A stretch of 64,000 nt of DNA, from the NCBI GenBank assembly GCA_933228675.1, contig OW121742.1, positions 21,265,994 to 21,329,993 on the forward strand, in the 5' to 3' direction. Positions within the stretch are counted from its first letter, which is position 1; each line of letters opens with the position of its first letter. Under the pieces are notes generated by a model. It saw only the letters and a list, made by a program, of their open reading frames with translations, had not been told where the DNA came from and did no database searches. Position numbers and translations under genes: made by a program. Source of the stretch: Stomorhina lunata. Its lineage: Eukaryota; Arthropoda; Insecta; Diptera; Rhiniidae. Shown here one piece after another: positions 47,100-60,830 of the stretch.

Positions 47100-49640
47100 A
47101 TAACGAAATTTTTTCATAGAAATTTAATCATGAATATTATTCTATATCCATGGCCAACATTTTTTTTATAAAAGTTTAATGACAAAATTTTTTTGTAAAA
47201 ATTTTAGTACCAAAATTATTTATAAATATTTGATGCCTAAATTTTTTTTTATAAAAATTAGATAACTTAAACTTTTCTAGTAAAAACTTGATAATCAAAA
47301 TTTTTCTAGTAAAACTTTGATCACCAAATTTTTCTAGTACAAATTTGATGACCAAAATTTTTCACATACAAATTTTATTTCCAAAATTTTTCTAGTAAAC
47401 ATTTCATGACAAAATTTTTATAGTAAACATTTCATGACAAAATTTTTATAGTATAAATTTGATGACCATAATTTTTCTAGTAAAAATTTGATGACTAAAA
47501 TTTTTCTAGTAAAAATTTGATAACCAAAATTTTTCTAGCAAAAATTTGATGACCAAAATTTTTCTAGTAAAAATATGATAACAAAAAATTTTTAAGTAAA
47601 AATTTGATGGCCAAGAATTTTCTAGTAAAAGATTGATGACCAACATTTTTTTTATTAAATTTTTTTCTAGTAAAAATTTGATGATCAACATTTTTCTAGT
47701 AAAAATTTAATGCCCAAAATTTTTCTAATAAAAATTTGATGACCAAATAATTTTAAGTGAAAATTTGATACCCAAAATTTTTCTAGTAAAAATTTAATGA
47801 GCAAAATTTTTTTTATAATTTTTTTTTTTTTTTAAACTAAATTTTTCTATAAAAATTTGATGACCAAATTTTTTTTAGCAAAAAATTGGTGCCTAAAATT
47901 TTTCTACTAAAAATTTGTGACCAGAATTTTTCTAGTAAAAATTTGATTATTATTTTTATATAAAAATTATATGACCAAAATTTTTCTTTTAAAATTTTAT
48001 GACGAATATTTTTCTATAAAAATTTAAAAATTTTTCTATACAAATTTAACACCAAAATTTTTCTAGTAAAAATTTAATGCCCAACATTTTTTTATAAAAA
48101 TTTGAAGACCACAATTTTTCTATAAAAATTTGATGACCAAAATTTTTCCATTAAAAATTTGATGACTAACATTTTTCTATTAAAAATTTAATGAACAAAA
48201 TTGTACTAGTAAACATTTTTCTGGTAAAAATTTGATAACTAACATTTTTCTAACAATTTTATAAAATATTGATGACCAAAATTTTTTTAGTAACAATTTG
48301 AAGACAATCATTTTTCTAATAAAAATGACCAAAATTTTTCTAGTAAAAATTTATAGCCATAATTTTTCTAGCAAAAATGTCAAATTTTTTTAGTAAAAAT
48401 TTGAAGGCCAAATTTTTTCTATAAAAATAAAATTACAAAAATTTTTCTTTAAAAATTTTTTCTATAAAAATTTGATGACCAAAGTTTTTCTAGTAAAAAT
48501 TTATAGACCAAAATTTTTCAGTTAAAAATTTGATGACCAAAATTTTTCTAGTAAAAAATTTAACCAAAATTTTTCTAGTAAAAATTTGATGACCAAAAAT
48601 TTTTCTTGAAAAAATTTGATGACCAAAAATTTTCTATTAAAATTTGATGACCAAAATTTTTCTATAAAAATTTGATGACCAAAATTTATGTAAAAAAATT
48701 TTATAACCAAAATTTGCCTATATAAATTTGATGAAAAATATTTTTCTAGTAAAAACTTAAAGACCAAAATTTGTCTATACAAATTTGATGACCAATAATT
48801 TTTCTATAAAAATTTGATGACCAAAATTTTTCTATAAAAATTTGATGACCAACATTTTTTTTATTAAAATTTTTTTTAGTAAAAATTTGATAAACAAAGT
48901 TTTTTTTAAAAACTTGATGACCAAAATTTTTCTAGCAAAAATTTGATGACCAAAATTTTTCTAGTAAAAATTTGATGACCAAAATTTTTCTAGTAAAAAT
49001 TTAATGATCAAAATTTTTCTAGTAAAAATTTGATGACAAAATTTTTCTATAAAAATTTTATGACCAACATTTTTTATAGTAAAAATTTGATGACCAACAT
49101 TTTTCTAGTAAAAATTTCATGACCAAATTTTTTTATTAAAAATTTGATGATCAACGTTTTTCTAGTCAAATTTCATGACCAAAATTTTTCTAGTAAATAT
49201 TTGATGACCAAAATTTTTCAAGTAAAAATTTGATGACAAACATTTTTATAGTAAAAATGAGAAAAAATTTTTTAGTAAATACTTAATGAGCAAAATTTTT
49301 TTAGTAAAAATTTGATGACCAACATTTTTCTATAAAAATTTGATGAACAAAAATTTTCTATAAAAATTTGATGACCAAAATTTTTCTTTAACAATTTGAT
49401 GACCAAAATTTTTCTATAAAAATTTGATGACTAATTTTTTTTTTTAATTTGATGACCAAAATTTTTCTTTAAAAAATTTTCTATAAAAATTTGATGACCA
49501 ACATTTTTTAATGACCATAATTTTACTAGTAATAATTTGATATGCAGATTTTTTCTAGTAAAATTTGATGATCAAAATTTTTCCTTAAAATTATTAAAAA
49601 GAAAAATTTCCACTAAAAATTTTATGGTGAAAATTATAAA
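47100..49640. repeat. ~28-bp minisatellite with TTTGATGACCAAAATTTTTC word
   Basis: CTAGTAAAAATTTGATGACC plus AAAATTTTT repeats with many variants for 2.5 kb. The CTAGTAAAAA spelling distinguishes it from the CTATAAAAA spelling at 50.8-52.4 kb. Minus-strand frames here encode only Lys/Phe/Leu repeats. Confidence 0.92.
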
Positions 49641-50640
49641 TATTGTTGACTTGACAATGAAAGGTTTTGATGAAATTGGGCTACGGAAATTTTTGTTCCT
49701 AATTATCTTTGAAATACATTATATATCTATAGATATGTATGTATATTATTTGTGCTATAAATTCTGTGATTTCGAAATTGTTAAGCAAATGGTAATTACA
49801 ATTTACACAGACAAAAGTAATCTCATATTATACCAATTATCGTTTATTACGTATTTTTTATCAGTTAAGGATTGGGAAATATAATTTTAATGTTACTCAT
49901 TGTACACATTCCACTAACATAATTGACATCACCTCCTCCATTTAAGCATATGGACTTTATACGTTTAGTTTTTGATATACTTACAATATATTTAGAACAT
50001 ATCGTCACCCAAATTGAAACGGATAGAAGTAACAAAAAATATTTTGGATTAGACTTCTTAATTTGATTTTTTAACCCAACGTCAACTTTAGAAAACCAAA
50101 ATTTTGGTTTCTATCACTTTTCACACCTCCTTTTATGTTTTTGGTAACGATATACATATTTATGACCCCAATAACCTACATTTCGCCAATTTAATAAGTA
50201 ACAAACCTTCATAAAAATACAATTTGATTGAGCGCCAATATTGAAGTGTGGTTTATCGCCATCATCGGCAAAAATATAGTTCATTCATTAATTTTTTTTT
50301 TGATATTGTGGATGTGTTTAATGAATTAATTGACTTGAGGGAAGAAAAATGGTAGAAGAGGAAATGCGCTTCAGGATGAAAGACATTAAACTAAATAGAT
50401 TAGTTGTCATTCAGCAGTGGGTGGTAAAATGTTTGAATACAGGAAAATATTTCAGTGGGTGGAAAGCACATACGAAACTAGAATTAGATCAAAAGTTTTT
50501 AAACTAAATTGTTGCACTTTGAGAAGCCGAAAGGAAAATCCTGTCATACTGTCTCGTGTTGGTTGCTGTGTGTATAACATTTTTAGAAATTTTAAAATTT
50601 AAGAGATTTCTAGTTTATTTTCAAAAATTTCATATAGAAC
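49641..50640. other. Unique spacer between two minisatellite blocks
   Basis: AT-rich DNA without a supported gene. The 115-codon frame at 49537-49884 begins inside the array and has no recognisable feature. Confidence 0.4.
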
Positions 50641-52470
50641 ATTTTTCTAAAAAAAAAAATGTCATAGAAAAATTTTATATGAAAATATTTTGTGTTTTAT
50701 GAAAAAATTTTACAAAGACAATTTTTCTATGAAAAATTTTATATAGAAAATTTTTCTATAAAAACTAGACGAAAATTTTCATATACAATTTAAAAACGAA
50801 TATTTTTCTATAAAAATTTGATGACGAAAATTTTCTATAAAAAATTGATGACGAACATTTTTCTATAAAAATTCGATGACGAACATTTTTCTATAAAAAT
50901 TTGATGACGAAAATTTATCTATAAAAATTTGATGACGAAAATTTTTCTATAAAAATTTGATGACGAAAATATTTCTATAAAAATTTGATGACCAAAATTT
51001 TTCTATAAAAATTTGATGACCAAAATTTTTCTATAAAAATTTGATGACCAAAATTTTTCTATAAAAATTTGATAACGAAAATTTTTCTTTCAAAATTTTA
51101 TGACGAAAGTTTTTCTATAAAAATTTGATGGCGAAAATTATTCTATAAACATTTTATAAAGAAAATTTTTCTATAAAAATTTGATGACCAAAATTTATCT
51201 ATAAAAATTGTATGACGAAAATTTTCTATAAAAATTTTATGTCCAAAATTTTTATAAAAAATTTGATGACCAAAATTTTTCTATAAAAATTTGATGACCA
51301 ACATTTTTCAATAAAAATTTGATGACCAAAATTTTTTAATAAAAATTTGATGACTAAATTCTTCTTTTTAAATTTGGTGACCAAAATTTTTCTTTACAAA
51401 TTTTATGACAAAAATTTTTGTATAAAAATTTCATGACGAAATTTTTTTCTATAAAAATTTCATGACAAAAATTTTTCTATAAAAATTTTAAGACGAAAAT
51501 TTTTGTAAAAAAATTTTGTGACGAAAATTTTTCTTTAAAAGTTTAATGAAGAAAATTTTTCTATAAAAATTTGATGACGAAAATTTTTCAATAAAAATTT
51601 GATGACGAAAATTTTTCAATAAAAGTTTGATGACGAAAATTTTTCTATAAAAATTTGATGACATAAATTTTTCTATAAAATGATGACGAAAATTTTGCTA
51701 TAAAAATTTGATGACGAAAATTTTTCTATAAAAATTTGATGATGAAAATTTTTCTATAAAAATTTGATGACGAACTTTTTTCTTTAAAAATTTTATGAAG
51801 AAAATTTTTCTATAAAAAATTTATGACGAAAATTTATCTGTAAAAATTTTATGTCGAAAATTTTTGTATAAAAATTTAATGATGAAAATTTGTCTATAAA
51901 AATTTGATGACCAAAATTTTTCTATAAAAATTTGATGACGAAAATTGTTCAATAAATTTTGATGACCGAACATTTTTCTATAAAATTTTGATGACCATAA
52001 TTTTTCTATAAAATTTTGATGACCAACATTTTTCTTAAAAATTTGATGACCAAAATTTTTCTTAAAAATTTGATTACGAAAATTGTGTTATAAAAATTTA
52101 ATGACGAACTTTTTCTATAAAAATTTGATGACGAAAATTTTTCTAAAAAATATTTGATGACCAAAGGTTTTCTATAACAAGTAAATAACCAAAATTTTTT
52201 GTATAAAACTGAAACAATTTTTGTGTAAAAATTTAACAACCGAAATTTTTTTAAAGTTAATGACAGATATAAAAATTTGATGATGAAAATTTTTCTTTAA
52301 AAATTCGATGATAAAAATTTTTCTTTGAAAATTTGATGACGAAAATTTTTCTATAAAAATTTGATGAGCAAAATTTTTCTATAAAAATTTGATGACGAAA
52401 ATTTTTCTATAAAAATTTGATGACGAAAATTTTTTTATAAAAATTTAATGACGTCATTTATAAAAAAATA
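50641..52470. repeat. ~28-bp minisatellite with TTTGATGACGAAAATTTTTC word
   Basis: CTATAAAAATTTGATGACGA plus AAATTTTT repeats, switching locally to GACCAAAA (about 50985-51060 and 51240-51340). It continues briefly after the MITE, at 52744-52860. Confidence 0.92.
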
Positions 52471-52496
52471 ACAAAATTGTCGGGATGTAAATATTA

Positions 52497-52743
52497 TTCA
52501 AAAAGAAGAATGATTATTCCCATTTGATCCCAAATGTTTGTTTTTGTTTACTCGATAATCTACGCTTTTACTTATGGTTTATGAACATAATTCTTAAAAG
52601 TTTTGTTTGTAAATTTACGTAGCGTCGAGGAATTTTGTTTCTCCGCAAACATTTTTTGGCTTTTTATCAATAAATTGGTCTGTTACATTAATAAATAAAT
52701 GTAACAGATTTGGGATCAAATGCGAATAATCATTCTTTTTGAA
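52497..52743. mobile_element. 247-bp MITE with ~36-bp terminal inverted repeats, inside a minisatellite
   Basis: TTCAAAAAGAAGAATGATTA then TTCCCATTTGATCCCAAAT at the left (52497-52535) is mirrored by ATTTGGGATCAAATGCGAAT then AATCATTCTTTTTGAA at the right (52708-52743), with a 3-base indel and one mismatch. It also holds an internal hairpin, TCTGTTACATT / AATGTAACAGA. No coding sequence. Minisatellite units occur on both sides. Confidence 0.75.
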
Positions 52744-52860
52744 CGAAATTTTTCTATAAAAATTTGATAACTAAAATTTTTCTATAAAAATTTGATTTTC
52801 TCTAGTAATTTAATGAGGCAAATTTTTGGAAACTTTTTTATAAAAATTTGATTTTTAAGA

Positions 52861-54959
52861 ACTTTTTTATTGTAAGTCCTTATATTATTAGAACATTCCT
52901 TTTATATGAATTTAAATATAATTTTTCAAAGCCTGTTGACACAATTTTATAAGCTTTGATATGGCAACTCCGCTTTTATTCAATTCTCTTGTACTCATTT
53001 TTCTTCAAAAGCTCTCACAGGAAATCAGATAACGGTACATGTAGAAAGAACTGTATTTAACCAAAATGAATTAAGGAAATGTGAGTAATATTTACGTTTG
53101 TCTATTTTGCTATTTTCCTCTCACAAAAAATGTCGGTCAATGTATTGCCGAAATGTCAAAGGCATTAGTACAAGTGTAGATTTAATGAGAAAAACATCGA
53201 GAAAAAGACAAAATGCTAAATTAAATCGGAAAAAAATGATTAATTTCAAACAAAAAGTTAAAAATGGGCTAATTAAGAAATTTATCAAATAAAATTTAAT
53301 AAATGTTAAGACTAATGTGCAATAAGAAGAAAAGTGAAACAAATTTTGCAAATAATGTTGTGGTTATTTTAAATGATTACAAAATTATATACCAAAGGTG
53401 GAAGGGGTAGTGTTAAAAAAAAGCCTTATGGATAAAAACACAAATACACACGCTCTTTTATAGATAAAAAAATTTCCTAAAGGACATACATACAGACATA
53501 CGAGTAGAAAAAAAATAGATTAAATGTTTGAGACAACTTTAATAGAAACTAATGGAAAAATGTTATAATAAATAAATTTTTGAAATGTAAAAAAGGTTCC
53601 CTTTAGTGTTAAAAATACCCTGTGATAGTGTAATAGAAAAAATCCAATGACCAAAAACTAAAAAAAAAGTAAAAAAAAATTAAAAAAAAAAAATATATAA
53701 AAAAGTAATAAAATTTCGAAAGTCCATGACGTGAAAATACAATATTTAACCATATGTATTCTCCTTAAGGCTAAAGAAAACTTTAAATTTAACTTAGGAA
53801 ATATTTTAATAAAAATGAACAAATAAGAAGCAATTAAAAATTTAAGATGTAAATAAAAAACCAAAAATGAGAAAAACTTAAATTTTGTGCTTTAGCAGTT
53901 AACGATAACACCAATTTTTGTAGTTTTAATTAATTATTAATATATAAAAAAATATATATACATACATATTTAGTAAAAAATAAATTTAGTAAATCATTTA
54001 TTTAATTCATAAAATTTATTAATAATACCAAAAATAAAAAACAAAATAAATTAAAATAATTAAAAAAGGCATTTGAACGGAAACTAAAGAAACGAATATT
54101 TATTTAGGGAATTTATTAAATAAAAAAAACTTAACTCATGTAACAAAACAACAATAAAAACATTCTTTGACATTTTCGAGTTACAAACAGCAAATGTCAA
54201 AAGTAGCCAAAAACAACAAAAAATTTTAAACGAAAAGAAACTTTTAACAATCGCCTGAATCTGAACCCTATAGACAATTCTCAAATCTGTTTCTAAATCT
54301 ATGTATGTATGACTCTACTATTACGCATTCAATTACAAAATAATTACAAAAACAACAACAAAAAGTCGAGTAAAAAAAAATCACAACAAAAACAATTGTG
54401 GACGAATATAACTGCCAAAACAAAAATACCGTTAAACTAAAATAACACAACAACAAAAATACAAGTGTCAAAAATTAGCTTTAGCTCTTTTTTCACTCTT
54501 TCTCTCTTACTTATCACACGTTTATTAACGCAAATCGTGCAAAAAAGTAAATAAAGGGATGAACTATTAGGAAAACTCTACAAAAAGAAATAACAAGAAA
54601 AGTAACAACAAACAATTTTAAAGAATTCCTCCGGAGACCAATAAAAAAGAGTGAGAAAAAGTATCACTAAAAAAAGGTAATAAAATTTATAAAACCTACA
54701 TCAAATGCAATAACTTAAATGCTTAAGTTTAAAAGTTAATTCATAAAAAAACCAAAAAGGAAAGTCGCGGTGTTTACTTAAGAATTTGTTAAATACTAAA
54801 GAGATAATGAGCTTAACTGTAAAAAAACAGCTTTTAAAAGGTAAGAGAAAGAAAAAGAAGTCTAAAATGTTGCCAGATTTAAAGATTTAAAATTATAATA
54901 AAATCGCCAAAATGTGTATATTTAGTTAGATAAAGTAACTAATTTCGAGACTGAACTCA
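52861..54959. other. A-rich intergenic DNA
   Basis: No gene is supported. Several short frames (for example 53098-53292) have only Lys/Asn/Phe-rich translations typical of chance. Confidence 0.4.
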
Positions 54960-56340
54960 ATTGGATTTTTAGCTCATCAGGGACAAGTGTTTATCGATGT
55001 CTTATTGGATTCAATCGTGCCTGCAGTTTGCTCCAGGGCGCATTTCTTGAAGGTCGTCCAAAATAACTTGTTGTTCCAAAACAACATCACCAAACCAATT
55101 CAAGAATAGTTCGGAAGTATCGAAAGATTCAGTTAATTCAAGTACTCTTTTTCATCTTTAAATAACATTCATACTCAAACTTCCAATTCAATATCTTGTT
55201 TGGAGATCATATTCTAAATCAGATCGTGCTAATAGGTTCGAAATTTATACATGACATTGACAGACGAAATCCCATACTTACTTAATTAAATGGCCTATAT
55301 GTACAACCTGTTAAGGTCAAAAGCCGAACATACATTTCTTAGAATCTTGTGCGCAAATTCTCCAATTTCGTAGGCCAAGATTTGAAAGATTTTCCTCTAC
55401 TTGGTCTTTCCATCGAAGTTCTCATTACTTCAATTCGCACAACATGTCCTAGCCAACGCAGGCGCTGCTGTTTATTACGTTTTAAATGTCGATGTCAGCG
55501 TACAACTCAAACATCTTCCTCTCAAAAACTCCTAGAATAGCTTTATCGGCCTATACAAGTGCCTATGATTTAGCGTAGACATAGAATCTTTTATGCAATT
55601 GAAAATACTTTATATACCTCTTTAATTGGCAAATAAAGTTACCTATAGAACACTGAGACTCCAATCATCGGCCATACCTTATACCTATTATCACCTTCGG
55701 CTGGAAAACCATTGGCACCCGCAGCTGTGTTATTTTCACGAAAAATCAGTGAGATGTTATATGGACTAAGCAAAATTTTCGAGCGCCGTTAGAAACATTA
55801 AAATGATTGTCCAGTCTTTCGAATGTATAGTACGTCTGTGAAGTAAACTCTTCTCAGTGGCATTTTCACCAAATTATGATTTGAAATGCCTCTCCTCCTT
55901 CCTATAGCTTCTCCTAACCACTTATGAATAATAAAAATCAATAAAGCTTTTTCCAATGTTTGCTATTTTTTAGTTTTCTTTAATCTCGATACATTAAACC
56001 ATAGTAGCCAGCTCTATTGATTCTCTTAAACGTCGTCGCAGTTTGGGCTACGTTTCACTGTATTACAATAGTGTTCCAACGAAATAAGGAATCTTGTTCC
56101 TGCAACCTGTACATTTCTACATAGTATGAGCATTTCATCAATAGCACAAGGCACTACAGAGAAAATTCCTTCTTTAGCCGTACAGTAAGACTATAGAATA
56201 AGCTTTCCGCCAAAGTCTTTCTTTCAACAAATTCAAATCGAATATCCTGACTCGACACTGACTCTACTGACTCTATAACCTATTTTCCTAGTTCCATCAC
56301 AATGCAATGCATAAGTAGCGGTCATCCCCTGTGTGTTGCT
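54960..56340 (-). pseudogene. Decayed non-LTR retrotransposon (LINE) reverse-transcriptase ORF
   Basis: Reading the minus strand, NNTAAGANGFPAE near 55720 resembles the NKAAGADGLPAE segment at the start of LINE reverse transcriptases. Further downstream, ILGVFERKMFELYADIDI and then, after a frameshift and stop, KRNKQQRLRWLGHVVRIEV (about 55440-55550) match the C-terminal QRLRWLGHVxRM region common to RTE-like and related LINEs, followed by a GRP-like segment. Frames are broken repeatedly, and the distance between the two landmarks is too short for an intact RT, so there is also an internal deletion. It is non-functional. Confidence 0.65.
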
Positions 56341-56517
56341 CAAAGTTAAAAAAAAATTATTATCATAAATCATATGAAACATAATTTATTGTCGGTTATT
56401 TGGTTTGACCCTTCATTGCCAGTTTACCAGATATTACAAGTCGTAGTCGTATCCGTAATTGTTAGTCAGGCCAGATGTGGCGATTTCATGGTCTGTGAAC
56501 CTCGTACTGAAGAGGAT

Positions 56518-56600
56518 GTTGTGGCTTAATTGGTTAGCACATCGACTACTAAGCATTACATATCATATTCGGACTGGGTTGGAGCCCCAGTCGCGGCAAC
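56518..56600 (+). pseudogene. tRNA-like sequence, probable SINE head
   Basis: TGGCTTAATTGG fits the RNA polymerase III A box, with GCT...AGC as a D stem. ACTGGG TTGGAGC CCCAGT forms a perfect T-arm, with a B box that departs from GTTCGANNC. GTTGTGG and GCGGCAAC could form the acceptor with one mismatch. The anticodon arm does not fold properly and the central part is too long, so this is not a working tRNA. Confidence 0.45.
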
Positions 56601-57413
56601 ATAAATTTCTATAATCATTAATTTCTATTAACATTATTAATAACCACAGCATTCTTCATCGGCGGTAAGCCTGTCGATATATAAAAAATAAAAATGGCTG
56701 TAAACAATGCGTCTAAATAACAACAAATGACGCAACTTCACTGTTCTATATGTGCAATTGCAGTGTTAAATAATATAAAGCTTTATCACTTATTTTTACC
56801 ACCTTTCACTCTTTACTATTCAAAGAAGGTAACCCAACTTGGTATAAATACCGCCTATTTGACTGAGTGGTACTTTACTTAAAAAAATAAAATAATAATA
56901 CTGACACGACTTCATTATCAAGATCTTCTTTGACCTCTAACAAGCTCGAAACAGAGAGTAAGTTTTGCGAAACCATAGATGCGGCATCCACTAGCCTTAC
57001 TGGTTGCACTTTACCGATGAAGCATCGTGACATACAGATGTGCAGCTTAAAGCCTGACGATTATATAACAGTCCAGTCCATATAACAGTCCAGCTGAATT
57101 TAAAAAGCAGTAGGAATGATCAAATCAATTCAAAAAACCTAAGCACCGAAACTGGCAAAGTAATGAGCGGCAGTCCGGCCCCCTTTCAAACAGAGAATGA
57201 TGATCAAGTCGCAATAAAGTTTATCGAAAACCAGCCATCTTCATATTGAAAATCCCAAAAGAGATGACTTAAAAAGGATGATATTCCTGTATTCGCCAAC
57301 TTCATATGTTTAACATCCAGCTGTGGGCACGCCAACTTTTTGTCCCCGGTGATTTTGCATCGGAAGTTCTATAGCTTTAGAGATGTTAAGTGTTAATAAA
57401 GTGTTAAAAATAA
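56601..57413. other. Intergenic DNA, possible SINE body and repeat relics
   Basis: Mixed composition. TCATCGGCGGTAAGCCTGTC near 56657 may belong to the SINE. No gene is supported. Confidence 0.35.
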
Positions 57414-58964
57414 CAAGTAAGAGTGGTATATTCGGCTTTGCCGAATCTTGGATACCCTTCACCAATGGTGTTGCAAAAGTACTTAATGTAATTCCTAGCA
57501 AAATTTGGTTATACTAGTATTATATGCAAAGAGTCTTTAAAATTAAGAGTCGGAAAAAGAACAGCTTTTCGGTGGCGTCATCATCTAGAATAGTCATGCA
57601 CCCAAAGGTTAGGTTGGGCAGGTGGCTGATGTCTAGGGAAGCTTCACTTGGGTTCTAAAATGGTCCCTTTGTGAAAGATAATGATTACTAGACTACAAGT
57701 AGAGAATGCATATTTAAGCCAGCCAGTAGCTTCGAAATAAAATAGACACATATTTTACGAACATTTAATAAAGTTCGATAGACCAGATAAACCATGCAGA
57801 AAAGATGCTTCAAAATGTAGATGTCCTTACATTTGCAATTGCACATCGATTTGATGAAGTTTAAGTATTCTGGCATGCAACCCAAAAACGCAGTGCCCAG
57901 TGAGGGTTGTGTACTTTAATTCGTACAAATTATCCAACTTGTAAAAGTTCTTGATTAGTTATGTAAGACTCTGAAGTTATCGGACTGATTTAGGTCAAAG
58001 CTTTAACAATGATTGTCAATATATACAAGCCTTAGAATTATAGGGTATACACTCTTAGTTTTAGATACATACGTGAAATATATAGCTTTTGAATGGATGG
58101 ACATCAGCTTTGTCGGAAAAGTTATTAAAGATTTACTTATAAATCTAAAGTTAGTAAATTAATTAAAATGAACACTTCATCAATAATATTTGGGATGTAT
58201 TGTTCTTTCGATCTGTCCGGTGCTCTAGTTCCTTGTGCAATTTTAATGTGATTTAATTTATCAGCATTAAATCGATTCCCGGTCGGGGTTATATGGGAGA
58301 TTTCACTAAATGTGAATAGAGCTCGCCCATTTTCAATATCGAACTTTTCAAGAGATCAGAAATACTTTTGTCAAATGTTGTCCCTCTAGAAAGTTTATTT
58401 TAAGCGCTATCGCCCTGAATATCAATATTGTACAACGTATACTAAATGTCATCATCGTATATTAGGCGAAGTTATACGGGATCAATTGTCAAACGTGAAC
58501 GGATTTCTCCCAATTGCAATTAAAAAATTTAAATTTTCGTTGATATGTGAGATACTTACATACATATGTAGGTTTTGAACGGATATCATGTAGTTAGCTG
58601 CATTTTTGTACTTCCTAGGAAGATTACCTATAATTTAATATATAATACATTCTCAAATGTTATCATAATGTTCAAAAGTCAGACACAAAATTAAGATTAA
58701 TGCAGAGTGTCTGTCTGCTAAAATCAGACTTGTGGAGCTCCTGGATTTTACACAAAATTTTAGGATATTGTCCCACCCTGAATTTTATCATTGTCGATCA
58801 AAACACCATCGCTTAAATGCTAAATTATATCTACCACAAATAACCGAATGCATCAGGATTTAGGTAATCCCCTGCGAAGGACGCTTCTAAATTTCATCAA
58901 AATAAACACCTGAGATATCGACAAAACAGGAGCTCCAAAAACTTGACTACAACAGAAAAAATTA

Positions 58965-59060
58965 CAGACAGGTAGACGGACGGACAAAAAAACAGACGGA
59001 CGGACAAACAAACAGATGGACGGACAGACAGACAAACAGACGGACGTACGGACGGAGGTC
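58965..59060. repeat. (GACA/GACG)n-rich tract
   Basis: CAGACGGACGGACAAACAAA-type repeats precede a GATTCTCCTGCCGATTCTGA box. The minus-strand 102-codon frame with Cys/Leu/Ser/Val-Cys repeats across it is an artefact. Confidence 0.85.
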
Positions 59061-59534
59061 GCGAAATCGATTCTCCTGCCGATTCTGAGTTGATCGGTAC
59101 AATTTGAATTGTATTCGTAATCAGATTTGTGGAGTATAGATTTTAGGAAATCCTCACACAAAGAACGATGTCAATCACAATCGGTCCATAAACACCTGAG
59201 ATATCGCTAAAACAATACTTACAAAATGTAAACAAAATTTCTTAGACACGTACTTTGGGCAATTTGCTGTACATCAAATGTAGTGTTATGGCGATATCTC
59301 AATTGTTTATGGACCGCTTTTGATAAAATTTAATAACGTGCTTGGCGGGGGAATTTCCTAAAATCTGATATAAAATTTATGTAGGTCCGTGCTAAAGGAG
59401 GATGGTTTTTCCTATTTCTGCATTTCATTTTTTCAACAAACATTCTCTAATGCGAACTTTGGGCAATTTGCGATACATTAAATTCAGTGTTTTGGCGATA
59501 TCTCAGTTGTGCTTCACAAACTTGATTTCAACAG

Positions 59535-59575
59535 ACAGACGGACAGACAGACAGACAGGCAGACGGACATCGCTT
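59535..59575. repeat. Second (GACA/GACG)n tract
   Basis: ACAGACGGACAGACAGACAG is followed by CATCGCTTAATCGATTCTCC, the same arrangement as the tract near 59.0 kb. Confidence 0.85.
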
Positions 59576-60044
59576 AATCGATTCTCCTCCCGATTCTGAG
59601 TCGATCGGTATAATTTTTATGGGGTCTACGATCACTAATAAAAAAATTACAAACGGAATCACAAACTTATAATACCCTTTCACCTATTGGTAAAGGGTAT
59701 AAAAATTATAAATGTTTGAAAAGTAAAAAAAATAAAATAATTTTAGACAATTTTTTAATTTCAAGAAATTTTAAAATGAGAAAGTAAAAGAATTTTACAT
59801 TTTTAGAAAATTTTTTAATTTCAAGAAATAATAAATTTCAGAAAATTGATATATATAATGTAATAGGACTAATATGATATGAAGCAAGGTTATGGTGGGT
59901 GTATTAGATTCGGAGAGCTCTCTAGCTTGTAATTATAATTATAATTTAAGTTTTTTTTGTTCTATTTTTAATATGAAAGTCTGGCAACTTTTTTTTGTTT
60001 TTTTTTTTTTAATATAACTAATATTTCCTGTGTTTCCTTTTTAG

Positions 60045-60452
60045 CTTAACAAAGGACCAATATGTAAAGGATGTTGACTATGCTAAAATTAAGTTAAAAA
60101 GCTTTAATGACTAAACTCAACTCTAGCAAAGCAGCAATTACTAAATAATGTTAAAAAAGCTTTCAATAAAACAAAATATTTATAACTAAACATAAAAGCT
60201 TAAAGAGCTTTTGTGGTCTAAAATATAAGACAAAAACTGTTAATTCAAATCTACTTAAAGCTCCCACCCCTTCCAAACGTCTAAACAATCTTAAAAGCAA
60301 GTTAAACTAAAACAAAAGAAAACATATCTATCTATAAAATACTTATTTAAAGTACTTACTAATATTAACTTTAACTAAACTAAACTTTAAAACAATCACA
60401 CTCTACAACTTCAATTGCAATATAGAAAAGTTGACAGAGAAATTCCGCCTAA
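60045..60452 (+). other. Probable 5' untranslated part of the exon preceding the unnamed gene's start codon
   Basis: A polypyrimidine tract and acceptor (TTTCCTTTTTAG) end at 60044. The following 408 bases lack a long frame and lead to the ATG at 60453, so an upstream non-coding exon is likely. Confidence 0.4.
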
Positions 60453-60830
60453 ATGTCACAAATACCCGATGATGCCAGCAGCATGAGCGATGATGTTTTT
60501 GAGGATCCCGAAACTACACAGAGACGTGTAGAGGAGTCGAGGCGTCGCAAGGATTATGCCAATACCGAATATAGTTTAACTAGAGGTTCGGGCTATTATG
60601 GCGATGGCGCATTGGCTTCGTCGGAGTATTGTCGTTCGCAAGCGCCCAGCGGTTATCCGGGCTATAGACCACCACGAGAAGCTTTACAAATGTACGCCTT
60701 AGAAGATGCTGGCTATACAATAGATGACTATGATGATGGTTGGCGTTCCTATCATTACGATGAGGTGGGCATGCCATCACATATGACCCACCAACATTTG
60801 CCACCCTTCGATGATACGGTCAATCATAAG
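60453..60830 (+). CDS. First coding exon of an unidentified gene (partial)
   Basis: ATG at 60453, 126 codons, then a donor CATAAG|GTTAGT at 60831, so the coding sequence continues outside the window in phase 0. The protein starts MSQIPDDASSMSDDVFEDPE, continues with a basic helix-like RRVEESRRRKDYAN, and is unusually rich in Tyr (Gly-Tyr-Tyr, PGYRPP, DDYDD, WRSYHYDE). No signal peptide, membrane segment or known domain is visible. It looks like a disordered cytoplasmic N-terminus, for instance of a scaffold or membrane-protein tail. Codon use and higher GC than the flanks support a real exon. I do not recognise the family. Confidence 0.8.

Larger units (their letters stand above)
57414..59702. 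mobile_element. Composite of dispersed dipteran repeats
   Basis: It opens with a 17-nt palindrome, ATTCGGCTTTGCCGAAT, followed by a TACCCTTCACC box. It ends with the hairpin TACCCTTTCACC...GGTAAAGGGTA at 59673-59699. Both are hallmarks, as I remember them, of non-autonomous repeats widespread in fly genomes. Inside are two GACA/GACG tracts, each followed by GATTCTCCTNCCGATTCTGA, and repeated GGTCCATAAACACCTGAGAT / GATATCTCA segments in both orientations. No intact coding frame. Confidence 0.6.

Noticed and set aside
58853..59161. 102-codon minus frame rich in Cys, Leu, Ser and Val
   Set aside because: It spans a GACA/GACG microsatellite and owes its length to that repeat.
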